NCBI GenBank assembly: GCA_034440635.1
Contig: JAOTON010002098.1
Location: 434,001 to 498,000, forward strand
Reading direction: 5' to 3'
Length of the DNA: 64,000 bases
DNA from: Lepas anatifera
Taxonomy: Eukaryota; Arthropoda; Thecostraca; Lepadidae
Notes under the pieces: model-generated
The model's input: only the letters and a program-made list of their open reading frames with translations
What the model was told of the DNA's origin: nothing
Databases searched by the model: none
Position numbers and translations under genes: made by a program
Part shown: positions 44,881-57,123 of the stretch, piece by piece
Numbering within the stretch: position 1 is the first letter of the stretch
Layout: each line of letters opens with the position of its first letter

Positions 44881-45974
44881 CATGTTTTCCGCCTGTGATT
44901 TAGCTTGCAGTGCATAGCACGTGCCACAAGTCTGTGACTGGTCCTCGTGTGCTTCCGGTTTTCCATCCGGTGCGCCTTGTTTAGCCCGTGCCTCCGAGCC
45001 CCGACCTGTGCCTCGTCGGTGCACTGATTAACCAATCCAACCTTCTGAAGGTTCTTGGAAAGGCTATCGCCGCAAAGGTAAAACATTCAACGTCTGCGGA
45101 CATCTTGCAAGGCTAACAATGCTTTGCCATGACCCATCACGTGAGAAGTGTACTCCGACTGTCGCTGTCTGAAGATATTAGCCAAGGCTCATCAACCCCG
45201 GAAAGCGAGTCGTTAGTATCCTACTTCAGATGTGGACTGTGGGGTCCGCGGTCCAGGAGTGCCGCCGGGGTGAGGCTCTCTCCACCGCAGTGGACGATTA
45301 CTGACAGCGTCCCCAGAGTCAAACGCCCCCGACCGAGTGTGGTGCCACTTTCACAAAAAAGTGTGCCCTTGTTTTGTGCAATTCCGAAGAGGATACAGAA
45401 CCAATATTCAGATGTTCTAACAAATTTTCAAAAATGAGCATTGGAGACACGAATGACCTTTTGGTGGGCAGAATTTTATGAAGAATATGCATAAAAGGCA
45501 CTGGGTCAATTTCTGTACCTACCTCCATTAGTGCAATTGGCTTGATGCAAAATAAAGACAGTCAGACCGACAAGGTACCTATTTCAAACACAAATGTGGA
45601 AAAGTATGGGTTGTCTATCACTATTTTTTTAACGGTTAAAAAATTCAGGTACATAACTATGCCATTTAGACACAATGCTTTAGCTTTTAATTGTACCATA
45701 GTGGGTCAAAACAGAGTATTGTGTTTTTGAAAGGCTGCGAAATTGGACTCCAAGAACGCAATGGCTCAGTCTTCTGAGCATCGGAGAAAACTGCGGAGGA
45801 TACGCGAACGCCGGAGATTCAACGGAGATTTCTGCATTGTGCCCCAAATCATGCCAAGCTCTACAATTTGGTGAATGAGCATATCTCAAATGCCAGTTTT
45901 TGTGAAGAAAAACGTAAGAAGTGGGGAAGTCTGTGTAGTTCCTCGATGAGTGACCCAGGGGAGGAGTGGGGTTC

Positions 45975-46246
45975 AAAAGTGGTGGTTCTGTGCGCCTTCC
46001 GTGGAATGACCCAGCCCCGACTCCCGGCGGTTCTGTGGCCTCTCCGTGGAATGACCCACGCTCACTCCCGGCGGTTCTGTGCGCCCTCCGTGGAATGACC
46101 CAGCGCTCGATCCCGGCGGTTCTTGCGCCTCTCCGTGAATGACCCGCCGACTCCCGGGTTCTTGCGCTTCTCCGTGAATGACCCGCTACTCCCGGCGGTT
46201 CTGTGCGCTTCTCCGTGGAATGACCCAGCCGCACGACTCCCGGCGG
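45975..46246. repeat. Minisatellite, ~44 bp, left part of array split by LINE
   Basis: Units contain GTTCTGTGCGCCTCTCCGTG and GAATGACCCAGC. The same unit resumes at 51505-51597, so the LINE inserted into this array. Confidence 0.92.
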
Positions 46247-46486
46247 TTTATTTATTTATTTATTAATATATATCACCAACAGGTGGTGCCCACTGACAGG
46301 TAAAGTCTAGCAGCTAAAACACATGGTTATTTACAATGAACGAGCATAAATAATAATACCACTAAGAAGACACAACCATTAGAAATCAAACAAAATGACT
46401 ATCTGCAGGTACAATCATGACAAAATGACATACAAATGATGAACATGGAGTTCGCTACCATGATTCTCCACTCGGCTGCGCAAATG

Positions 46487-47150
46487 CTAGTCATGTCTAA
46501 ATAAGATGGCTTTAATAGATGATGCTGGTGAATTTAAAAAGTCAACACCTGGTCTCCTGATGATCAAGTCATTCACTCGGCGAACAACTCTTCTAAAAAT
46601 TTCGTTCCTCACGTTTTCAACGCGAGCAAACTCTTCATAAAACAGCGAGTGGCGCGATTTGGAACACGTAGAGGAAAACATGCCAGTAAGAACGAAGAGT
46701 CAATTGGACCATTATTCATATTTTTTAGGAACATGATGTCGTGTTGGTTATACTTATCCCGCATGCATTGTTGCTTATATTTTTCAAGACGATTTGGATA
46801 CGAGAGGGATTGTTCTGTGGTGATAGAGACCGATTTCGACGCAAGCCAAATCAAAAATGTATGCTGAACCCGTTCAATACGGTCTATGTGGGTTTTGGCA
46901 GCGCCATTCCAGACCACGCTGCCATATTCCATTATGGACCGTACGTTTGCGAAGTACGTAGCAAGTAATGTTTTATGGTTGAATTTCCGTCCGGGAATGT
47001 TTTTTTTAATGAACGAATCATTAGGCCTAGAGCTCTGTTAGCTTTACAGACAACCTTATTTATGTGCGAAGAAAAGTTCAATTTTGAGTCCAATAATATG
47101 CCTAGATCACATACTTCGGAAACACGCTCCAAGTATGTTTGATCAACAGT
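46487..47150 (-). pseudogene. LINE reverse transcriptase, C-terminal part
   Basis: Starts TVDQTYLERVSEVCDLGILL directly after the target duplication, continues SSHINKVVCKANRALGLMIR, then with a frameshift near 46930 MEYGSVVWNGAAKTHIDRIE. This is the usual region between the RT and the tail in Jockey/CR1-type LINEs. Confidence 0.85.
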
Positions 47151-47158
47151 ATATGCAT

Positions 47159-50100
47159 TAGGCCGGGTCGATGGAAACGGATCCCGGTGAAAGGGGGAAA
47201 TTATTGGTCCTTGTTCAATTTAAAGCTAATCTGCAAATTTTCAGCAATTTTAATTGAGTCTGAGTACTAGCGAAAAGCTCATTTATCTGAGCACTTTTGC
47301 TGTTTTTTCCTAAAATGTGATTTTAGAACATTGGGAAGCCTCAGAGAGCTCCAATTTTGCGATTTTTGAATGCGCCGGGTGCTGTTACACCAGTTGTGGT
47401 AGAAGAGTTATAATCGAGAGAGATCTATTAGTCCTTTTATAGTGTTTTCCGTGGAGGCTTTAGCATCCGTCACCAGTGACATCTACCGGTGGACACGATA
47501 AACAGGCGCGAAAGGCGTGCTGTGCGCCGGGGTTTGGTCCCATTTAAGGGACAGGTGGTGATTCAATTTCTTGTAATCAACCGAATGGGATTAATCTGAT
47601 GAAATTGCGGTTTTCACATGTGTCTGAGCCCATACCCTTTCCCCTTCCCCAGCCTTGTTTGCCTGATAAGCAATGGTACATAATCGTACCTATTGAACGG
47701 CAAATGGGCATTACAGAAACACCGTCTTAAGAGAATGTAACTTGAATTGGCACCAGTCTTGCTGGCTTTCATCTCCCCCTCTCTCTCTCTCTCGCACGCG
47801 CTATCTCGAATCTCCTTAGGTACATTCGATCCGCTGCCAGGACCACCGCACATTTGACACCAAGCATTGACACTGGATATTGTCGCTCATTTGGGAGGGT
47901 AGGCTCGCTAAATACGAAGAAGTCACGCATCAGTCTGGCTGACGGCGTGACTTAAAGTGGTCGTGGTACTGTCCGCTGCGTTAGTAGTCGGCTTATTTCA
48001 CGCGCTAAAGCCATCATTTTTAGCTATGGCTAGTGGTAGGAAATCTGAGCTAAAAACTCGGAAAACTCGACAAGGTACCGACAATTTTGTCGTGGGCCAA
48101 CCTGCTGATCTTCCCACAAACGTGTTACCAACGAGGAAGCAGTTTATCAACTGTTTTCGAAACATACAGCGGGAGATAGACCCTTTAACCAGACGGCTGA
48201 CATCTGCGGCAAAAGCAAAGAAGGTGGCGTGCGATCGAGTTGCAAGCACTTGGCGTCAGGAGGGGATTCCAACGGTTAGTGGATCTCGTATCAGCCAACT
48301 GGGTGACATCTGTCATAGACGTTTTAAAAAACTTATGAAAACTCCCAAGCGCGATCGGGATGATACCGTAAGGGAGAGGGAAGAGACGTGGTTCTCCAAA
48401 CTATTTGACATTGCTGCTTGTAAATGTTCAGACCTTCTGAACTGCCCCTGTGGCAGAGACGATAAGGTGCCGGAGCTAGAAGTTGCGTTTCTCCATGATC
48501 AGAGAACCGTGAGAAGAATCACGACCGGCTCCATCGACCACGAAGAAAGTCGTCGCAGGCGAGTGCAACAAGATAGGAGGGAAAGAAGGGCACAGCAGAT
48601 GACAAGAGAGTCTCCAGAAGGACCAGATCCATACCAGACACACTTACAGGTGCGAAACTTGTATTTTAGGTAAACCATTGCTCTGTTAATGTGCTCGATA
48701 GATAACTCCACTTTTATGTTTTTCGAGCGTTATTTTCGACGCATGGAGTTTATAAGTATTTGTTACGTCCTCAATAGACTAGTTAAAAGGACAGTAGTCT
48801 CCTGAGCGCGCTAAGCTGAGAGTATTTATCATCACTGGATGACCTCGTGCGATATGATTAGCCTAATAGCGCAAAAAACTCACCACAGTTGTAATATAGG
48901 TATTGCAGAATACTATGTAAGTTTTTTTCGTGATCGGAATCGGATACACATGTAATTAAATGAGAATGTCTTACATATCAATTTTGTTTTTAAGTCGAAT
49001 AATAGTGTCAGTCTCCTTATAATGAGTCATTCTCCTATTTTTCGCAGGGATCCTCCTCTGAGGACCTCACAGACACCGAAGCTGTGTCTTCAGCGGACAG
49101 CGCGGAGCATGAAGCGACCAGCAGTGAAGTAAACACGGACACACTGAGACACATGGCATTGGCAGCCGACAGATACGGCGTGTCAAATCGTGCGGCTGCT
49201 GCTATTGTTAATGGTTTCCAAATTGATATCGGAAGGATTTCTCTAGTGATACCAGATTCATAGTGGATCACAAGAAAGTACAACGGGCTAGGTGCTTGCT
49301 CGTATTCGAGAAGCAGAAAAGAGAAAAGACAAGGTTTGCGAATCTGAGTTGTCAGGTGTGTATTTTGATGGCCGAAAAGATACCTCGTATGTTATGATAG
49401 GCAGTCATCTAGATGAGTCAGGCCCCTCAACACGTAGAATAGCACAGCAGGAAGAACATATCGCTGTTGTTGCAGAGCCTGGCGGCGAGTATCTAACACA
49501 TTTTACCCCAGAATCAGGAAAGGCTCATATAATCTTTAAGAAGCTCCATGATGTTGTTGAGGAATTTGGTGGGGACATAGCTGTGTTGGGGGCAGACGGA
49601 ACCGCAGTGAACACAGGAAAAAATGGTGGCATATTTCGACTGTTTGAGCTTTTTGAAGGTAGACCAGTTCATTGGTTCATTTGTCTACTTCACTCTAATG
49701 AGTTGAATTTACGTGAATTGTTCACAAAACTTGATGGCGTAATGAGCTAGTGACTGAACCCCCACTGACATCCAAGCTCAGCGTGCCGGAGCTGCTCTCT
49801 TTAGAGACACAGCGCCCGCATACCCGGTACATACCCAGGCGGTAGAAAGGGCAGTTCAACTGGTGACTCAGGCTGGAAGCGCAGTGGTCGGAAGTGCTGC
49901 CCGTCATGGTTATGTTTGTGCGAGAATGCGGCACCGTGAAAGCATCCCTGTTTTTGAGTCGAAATGAGATTTTGTTGTTGATTGACTTGACCTACGAGTT
50001 CGTTAAACGACGTTTTTTCCATGTGCTGGTGACGCAAAAATGGTTTGATAAAGATACAACCAGATGCATCTTTTCTGAGGGCAATATGGCTAGATCAACA

Positions 50101-50808
50101 CCATACGCGTCACCGCCGACAAACACCGACACCAATATGGGACCAATCAGCCTTCAACCTTCTGCTGACGATAAATATCCTCACTCTAAAACTACTCCTA
50201 GAAACAAATACTCGTCGAATTTCGGGTCAATATTACATACTTCCCCTGCTGTGTCCTGCTTTCGTCTGTTTCGGTCACTTCCTTTCCGATGCATTGTTTA
50301 GGCCTCAGGACATATGCAGATACGACTAAGCGATGGCAACGAGGGATGGGAAATATTTACTAAAGCCAGTGACTGTCCAGAAATCGAATTCTCGGTTTTC
50401 AGGCCTCCACACACAGTTAAAACCACTCCCTGGCGGCTTGACTCCCTCGACTGCGCTAGTTCTCCATTCTGCCACCAGGGGCACTATGACGGGCATCCCT
50501 CAGGAGAGAAGCGAGAATAACCGAGTCATGACACATTATGAAGTATAAATAGAGTCCTCTATAGGCTGGAATGATATACGGAGAACACGACAATGATGTT
50601 TTTGGAGCCCTCAGATATCTCACTCACGCATTAATTAGGCATTCTGAAGAAAAAATGGGAAAAGTCCCTGCACAAATCGGTCATTCGCTACCACTCAGCA
50701 TCAATTTAAAAATTGGAAAAAATCATATCATTTTCTTATACCCCAAGGACAAATAATTTCCCCCTTTCACTTGTTTCCTGGAGAAAACCCCTCCCCTGAC
50801 CCGGCCTA
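47159..50808 (+). mobile_element. 3.65-kb DNA transposon with 8-bp duplication, hAT-like, apparently undescribed lineage
   Basis: Both ends begin TAGGCCGGGTC; after variable sequence a second inverted block GTGAAAGGGGGAAATTATT plus GTCCTTG follows. ATATGCAT flanks both sides (47151-47158 and 50809-50816), and joining the flanks restores the LINE frame HAYTVD. It carries one recognisable protein-coding unit (48026-49967). 49968-50760 has no further domain recognised. It appears internally deleted and inactive. Confidence 0.88.
48026..49967 (+). pseudogene. hAT-like transposase of an uncharacterised invertebrate family, decayed
   Basis: ATG 48026 (MASGRKSEL) opens 208 codons to a donor CAG|GTGCGA at 48649; the acceptor TTCGCAG is at 49041-49047 and both are phase 0. 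N-part: FSKLFDIAACKCSDLLNCPC with VPELEVAFLHDQR, a Cys cluster that may bind zinc. Exon 2: LRHMALAADRYGVSNRAAAA. Two frame changes (about 49240 and 49310) precede VYFDGRKD (D1), VLGADGTAVNTG (D2, about 49595), and CLLHSNELNLRELF, which resembles the hAT C-x-x-H-LNL motif. A deletion after 49750 joins it to HTQAVERAVQLVTQAG (candidate catalytic E) at 49824-49967. Assignment to hAT is inference from motif order and the 8-bp duplication; similar proteins exist unnamed in many invertebrates. Confidence 0.75.
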
Positions 50809-50816
50809 ATATGCAT

Positions 50817-51510
50817 GCTGGATAGGTCTGGTTTTGAGACTCATGGTGAATACAACACACTTGGTTGGGTTGAGATTCAGCCTCCAGGTATTCGACCACG
50901 TACACAGGTAATTGACATCCTTCTGAAGTTCCTCACAGTCAGCCTCACATGTAATTCTACGGTACAATTTGACGTCGTCAGCGAACATGACACAACGGGA
51001 TGAAACTACTCCAGGTAGATCGTTAATGTTCATTGCGAACATTAAGGGCGCTAAAAGCGCACCTTCCGGTACTCCCGAGTCACATTTCTCCAGTCTGAGG
51101 TTTGCCCATTCACAATGACTCTCTGTACCCTGCCGGATAGATACGAAACGAACCAATCGATAATTTTTCCGTTCAAGTGGTACAAGTTTCGTAGTTTGTG
51201 TAACAATAATTCATGATTCACGCTCTGAAATGCGGCCGAAAAGTCCGTGTAAATGGCGTCTGTCTGGCAACCGTCCGAAATAGCACTCCAAGCATCATGG
51301 AGGTATGTCGCCAGGTTCGAAACACACGATCGACGCGGTAAAAATCCGTGTTGTGAGTCGGAGAGGACAGGAGAAACATGAGCGTACACATTGTTTAATA
51401 CTAAGGCTTCCAAAACTTTTCCAAAGATCGGTAGAAGTGAAACAGAGTGGTAGTCTCGGGGGGTCTTTCTTGTCTCCCTTTTTGTAAATGGGAACAATGT
51501 TTGCCTTTTT
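50817..51510 (-). pseudogene. LINE reverse transcriptase, palm domain
   Basis: Minus frames encode DYHSVSLLPIFGKVLEALV, GFLPRRSCVSNL, AIYTDFSAAFQSVNHELLLH (motif A Asp), then in a second frame SGVPEGALLAPLMFAMNIND (motif B) and CVMFADDVKLYR (motif C, FADD). A frameshift lies between 51156 and 51051. The frame continues uninterrupted across the transposon's target duplication into the 47150-46487 part. Confidence 0.88.
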
Positions 51511-51597
51511 GTGATTCTGTGCGCTTCTCGGTGGAATGACCCAGCGGCCGATTCTGTGAGCCTCTCTGTGGAATGACCCAGCCGCACGACTCCCGGA
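51505..51597. repeat. Minisatellite, right part of array split by LINE
   Basis: Two units of the 45975-46246 repeat, ending ACCCAGCCGCACGACTCCCG as on the left side. The following 51598-52969 has no supported gene. Confidence 0.9.
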
Positions 51598-52969
51598 TAC
51601 GGGGGATTTGTGAAAGCTGTTATTTGTGATACGTTCAGCCGAGTCTTAAGCTGTCTGGCACTGCCACAAGAACTCGATACAAGTACTTAGTGAAAGCACT
51701 CGAAGATATTTATAAGAGGGAATTCCTAAAAAGCTATTTGAGACACTTCAGGTGCACAGGGCTTGAGTGCTTTCAAATATTTATTTCGGGTCGCAGCTTT
51801 TAATCGAGGGAAGAATCATGCCAACCTAAAATATTACTCCTAACTCCATTGTTTCTGAACTGCAAATCGTTTATCATTTTCGACTCTAGTCGCAAAATAG
51901 CTTAGTCTTCAAACATGCATGGCTGAATTTGTTCCAACCTAAGATTGACATTGAAGATATTAGATAATTAAACGTCTCCTTTTTATTTTGATAAGCTCCC
52001 AGGGTTGTATCAGGAAAATGATTCCGTCAAGCGCCGTCCCGAATGGAAATAAAGCAAATTGCTTCCTCCCATCCTATCCTACCAGGCTCCGTTTCCCTCA
52101 TCCAGTTTCTCTTCCATGTTACCCCCTATTATTCAGAGAACCCGCTGAGACTTGAACCCGGGATCTATAGCTAGGGACGCAGACACTCTGCAAAATTAGT
52201 CACGCATGTCGTCGCATCCACATTAGAGAACCACTGTTAAAGGGGTAGGTTAAGCAAAGAGACGAGACAAAAATGTTTAGGACATTCGATTTTTCCTAAA
52301 AAAATAATCTAACGACTCAAGTGTACCACGAAAGGAAAACTTAAACTTCACTATCCGAGCAGCCATCTACAGCCCCAGAGATCCCACCAAAACCGATGTA
52401 AGCCTAATTCTCCACAATAATTTGGGATGTGTATCCTGTTCCGGGCACACCCACGGAGGTGGCCAGCTGGTTTACTGCACCCTTGATGGAGGGGTTGGAC
52501 TGAAGAGCACCTATCCACCATATCTCAGTACCACTCCTCGCGAGGCCCACTTACCAATTCATCATGCGTCGGGGGACGTACCGGATGGAGCGGTCCTCCG
52601 AGTCCAGAAAACTCCGATATGGACCGATAGCGCTGGTGAATGATGACGGAACGTCAAAACAAGGTACACTTTCACGACAAATTATCCTTAGTTATGTAAG
52701 CGCCTGAGACGGATGGACTTAACTCCGATGCACATACATGTGCCAAAGTATAAAAAGGTGTATAGGTATGGTATTTATACGTGTATCTATATATAAAATG
52801 ATATTGACCTAGCCCAATCAAAGTGGGTTGTAATGAAGAATGTCATGGCCCCCACAAACCTCTAAACGTGTGTTTTCGGAACCTTCTTGTTTTTTTGTAT
52901 AATTACTGGTCTCATCGCTCACACCGTTCCGAACTCATGGAAGCGTACTACCGTCCATCCAGTTCAAAA

Positions 52970-54518
52970 GTAATCCAACTCAACCGAACCCTCAAATTTT
53001 CGACCGATCTCTATTCTCACAACAAAAGCCAAAATCACAGAACGTGTCCTTTATAAGAAGCTCTCTCACTATTTTAAAAGTCATCATCTGTTCTCGCCAT
53101 CCCAGCATGGTTTTAGACCTCATCATTCAACCGAAACTGCGCTCTTAACAGTCACTGACAGTGTTTTCTCAGCAATTGACCGCCGCCACATTACTTTGCT
53201 ATGCCTTCTAGACTGTTCTAAAGGGTTTGATCTAGTACCCCATGACAAATTGATCCAGAAACTGCAAATGTACGGGGTTGTCACACCATGGTTCGGAAAT
53301 TATTTGAAAAATCACTACCAACAAGTTCTCATCCAAAATCCTGCAGGGACACCACCATCGGCTCATCAGCATGTCGACTGCGTCCTCTCTCGGCCACTCC
53401 TCAATCCTATGGGAGCATTCCAAGGTTCTGCCCTCAGGCCCCTGTTATTTTCCATATACGTCAACGACATCTCTCTATACGTAAATCAAGCCAAAATAGT
53501 TCAATACGCAGATGATACCCAAATTTTCGTTTCAGGACCACCCAGTAACCTAGGAAATATTGTTTGCTCTCTAGAAAACGATCTGTCACTATTATCGAAC
53601 TGGTTTAGCCAAAACGACATGAAAATTAATAGCTCTAAAACACAGTTCCTAATTTTAGGCTCTCAGCAAAATATTCGTAACACTCGTCACCCAACAATCA
53701 ACTTTATGGACTCAGTCATTAGAGGTGTCTAAGACTGCCAAGAACCTCGGTGTTGTTTTCGATCGATGCATGTCCTTTACTAGTCATGTAGATGATGTTA
53801 ATTAGGCGCTGCACCGGAACACTACGCGGACTCGGGCATATACGTCACTGCATTCCTGAAAGGACCATCATAACATTGGTGGAGGGCCTAGTACTGTCTG
53901 TGGTACGTTATTGCTTAAGTGTATATGGTGCTTGTACGATTACTCAGATCCGGCGGTTACAGAAACTGATAAATTTTGGCGCACGAGTGATCTCAGGACG
54001 GCGTAAATTTGACCATATCAGCGATGTAATACGCAGACGCGGCTGGCTTCGTGCAGAATACCTCTTTGAATACCACTGCCTGACCACTTTGAAAAAATTG
54101 TTAACTGGACATCCCGCGATAATGGTCAACAGTCTTGCGTCTAGATAGTCAGTTCAGGGCAGAAATAAACGACAGAACCAGCGGCTGCAGACGCCGGTCA
54201 TTCGGACGGAGTCGGGCAGGCGGAGGTTCCTGTACAACGCTTTGAGATCTTACAATGACCTTCCTACCAATGTCCGCGATGCCACAAACATCACTGTGTT
54301 TAAAACACGATTTAAACTGTATCTACGGGAGCAGCAGCTGAATGATGCTTAACCAACAGTCTGGACAAGTGTGTGCATGCAAGAGTAAGCGTTTAGTTGT
54401 GTCTGGTTTGTTTCCATCGTTTTGTTTTCATTTAACTCGACCCGGGGTGAAGAATAGTCATCGTTTGATGGAATTGCCCTTAAATGTGAAATAAATAAAC
54501 AAATAAATGAAATAAATT
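52970..54518 (+). mobile_element. CR1-like non-LTR retrotransposon, 5'-truncated
   Basis: RT-coding sequence on plus followed by a 3' UTR and an AAATAAATAAACAAATAAAT tail. The start is approximate, where RT similarity becomes visible. Confidence 0.85.
52985..54352 (+). pseudogene. CR1/L2-like LINE reverse transcriptase
   Basis: Motifs in order: SNFRPISILTTKAKITERVL, SPSQHGFRPHHSTETALL, LCLLDCSKGFDLVPHDKL (motif A), a damaged motif B (GAFQGSALRPLLFSIYVND), and IVQYADDTQIFVSG (YADD, motif C). A frame break at 53730-53800 leads to RRCTGTLRGLGHIRHCIPER, then after another break near 54150 the end ITVFKTRFKLYLREQQLNDA. Multiple frameshifts make it inactive. Confidence 0.88.
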
Positions 54519-55886
54519 ATACCTTAGGGAGATAACCAGCTCAGCTTACCCCACTCAACTTGCCCCAGCCATTGGGTAAGACGAAAAAATACATTTACGA
54601 AGTTTAAGCCAGACAAACGTTAACTGGCAGCTAATAACGCCCACAGTCAGAATTTTTCTTCAAACCTCCTAGGCCTGAAAAATATAAAGGCATGTTGTTA
54701 AATTCAAAAGTTATTCCCTCGAAATTATCTGATTTCATAAGCTTATATACTCTTAACATTCAGCTATCAACTTGTATTGATCCAATTGTTAATGAACGAT
54801 CACCTGGGTAATCTTCTGAAGGATGAGGACCTTCAACGGAGATTATCACTTTCCTTTTTTGCCTCAAACTGTTTCCTGGTACACTCAAAAACAGTCGCAC
54901 ACTGGAACAATAGGCATATCTTATGGAGACTAAAGGTACGAAAATATTAATTTCTCAGCGGTGCGTAAATTCTCGCTATAGGATCCTTCAGTGAAGTCTA
55001 TACTCATCCACTTTTCGCCAATACACTGCCGCCCCATGTCATGAGCCATCTTACCCCGTATCCTTTGACGTCAGAGTTGAACGCGTGACGTCACTGGGCC
55101 ACTTATGGCTGCTAACGTGAGGCATTTGCCCTGGGATAAAACAGCACGAAACAACCTATTCAAATAATTTACTCAAACTTAACTGTAGCTAAATTTAGAA
55201 CCTAGGGGATGGAAAGTGCATACATGAGCATTGCCAGAGAGCTGTTCGCACCGGGGTCGTAAAGCATCTCTTCCAGCTTCATCACCTCAGAGGTTTATGC
55301 GTAACCTTTCATCTTTAGTGACGTAACAATGCACCTTTGACGTCACAACATCCAGTTTCTAGGGCCGGTAATCAACTCCCTCGCGTGCCATTGGAACTGC
55401 ATTGCCGTTGCCAGAAGGCCCTAAAGCAGCGCTCTTGACCATTGAGTCGCAGAGAGACTATTTATTTTGATTGAGAGTTATAGTAGGATTTCACCGAATT
55501 CTTCGCTAAAAGCTGAGGGACCTACACACTGGGGCGGGGGAGTCGCGCATCAAACCGAGTGGACGGGCCGGGAGTTTGATGAGGAGAAGACGCGTCGACG
55601 TATCGGCGCATTTCCGACTATTTTGGACCTAAATTTCGGATGTTACGTTATTGTCATGTTCTCAACTTAAGTGGCTTTCAAAAGAGTTTCATAGAAATGG
55701 GCTCGCAATTGCATTAAGCTTAACCCGTGCCCTGCACGGGGAGGCTTTCTTAGTTCCTCCTAACACTTTGAGGGGGAGATCTCCTTAGTCTTTATCAGTA
55801 GGGAAACTAGACATTAAGTACCTGTCTAGAAATTACCATAAAGGTAACGAAACACAAATGGTACACCACATTACGTCAAAGTCACC
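54519..55886. other. No gene; weak similarity to the TAAGACG MITE family
   Basis: 54540-54590 (CTTACCCCACTC, GGGTAAGACG) and 55045-55060 (ATCTTACCCCGT) echo the ends of the 6999-7890 MITE, possibly a diverged relative. Nothing else seen. Confidence 0.35.
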
Positions 55887-56093
55887 GAGGGGCGTAGCCA
55901 AGGGGGCGTCAGGGGGGCCCCATGAGGACACGGGCAGCGCGAAGCGCGGCTCTCCCGCACTGTGCACTGTGACCAAATTTGAAATTTCATACCAGACAGG
56001 GCCCTCTTAAGCCCTCTTCGGCATTCTATTCTGTAACAAGCAGGGCCCTTTTGGCGCTGTCCCCCCCTGAGCGAAATCCTGGCTACGCCCCTG
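55887..56093. mobile_element. hAT-type MITE, 207 bp
   Basis: GAGGGGCGTAGCCAAGGGGG and TCCTGGCTACGCCCCTG are inverted ends, flanked by AAGTCACC and AAGTTACC (7 of 8 match). 56094-56960 after it has no gene. Confidence 0.82.
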
Positions 56094-56960
56094 AAGTTAC
56101 CCCTAAGGTTGAAGATAATAAAAGTTCACTTCTTGATACTTGTCTTCATTTGTGGGTAGCATAGCGTGGAGATGGCTTTTCTAACTTTTGACCCAGACAT
56201 ATTGCACATGTTGCATAATCAATGTTCTCCACACCCATTCTCAATTTTCATGACGTCATCAGAGATACTTGGCGGAAAACGCATTCTAAGAAATTGTTCC
56301 TAAAACAACACGAGATTTTCTTATGCATCGTACATTTTGGCCAACTTATTGGCCAGATGGCGTAGAATAGAGCACAACATCAAAATTACCGCTAAATATT
56401 CATCTTAAAGGTGTGTTTAGGGAACCATATACTCGTTACACATACATGGAGTGACGTCATAAATACATGTTTGTATAGAATATCACCTTTGAGAAGTCAT
56501 GACTGTGTTTCCGCTCTGAAGTCGTAGGATAGGGCCACAAGTAATTAAACGCTAGGCTACTAAAGCGGGTAGCTTATCAAAGATATTATGTTGATTTCTG
56601 GTGGCGCCATTTCTCGAAGGAGGCTACATAAATGACGTCATACGCACTGACAGAATTTCTGGACGGCGCATTTCATTGTCCTGGTCCACATGTAAGGCCC
56701 GCTGGTGGATTAATGTTTGTAGTGTTATTTTGTCCAGCTAGGCGAGAAAACTTAATAACATGACGTAATTGTATTTGACTTTCTATTTCATAGGCTAGGT
56801 TTCTGTTTTTTGGTCATGTAGTCTGGTAGTTTTATATATTTCTTAGTACAGAAATATTTACCGTGAATTCCTAAAGATGACACTAATATGAACTTTGATG
56901 ACGAGACTATAAGCTGCGACCGTTGCATCGTTCTGCATGTATAGTGAATACAGAGATATA

Positions 56961-57123
56961 CAGTGGCAGATATCAAGGGGGCTAGGGGGCTCAAGCCCAC
57001 TTTCGAAATGTCTGAGTGCCTCTAGTAATTGCATAGGCGAAGGCTAACCCAAGGCAATGGCGGGCAGACTCGAGCGTCCTACCCCCAGCCACTCCCCGAA
57101 GTGAAGTCCTAAATCCGCCTCTG
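56961..57123. mobile_element. hAT-type MITE, 163 bp
   Basis: Ends CAGTGGCAGATATCAAGG and TAAATCCGCCTCTG, with flanks GAGATATA and GAGATAAT (imperfect duplication). Confidence 0.7.

Larger units (their letters stand above)
46247..51510 (-). mobile_element. Jockey-like non-LTR retrotransposon, 5'-truncated, split by a DNA transposon
   Basis: On minus the element runs from about 51510 to a (TAAA)n tail at 46265-46247. The LINE sequence is interrupted by the 47159-50808 transposon plus one 8-bp duplicate. RT motifs come before the insert and the thumb/C-terminal part after it. A (TAAA)n tail fits Jockey-clade and related LINEs; clade placement is by motif impression. Confidence 0.88.

Noticed and set aside
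45680..46234. 184-codon minus-strand ORF
   Set aside because: Mostly the 44-bp minisatellite (GHSTEKRTEPPGV-type repeats).
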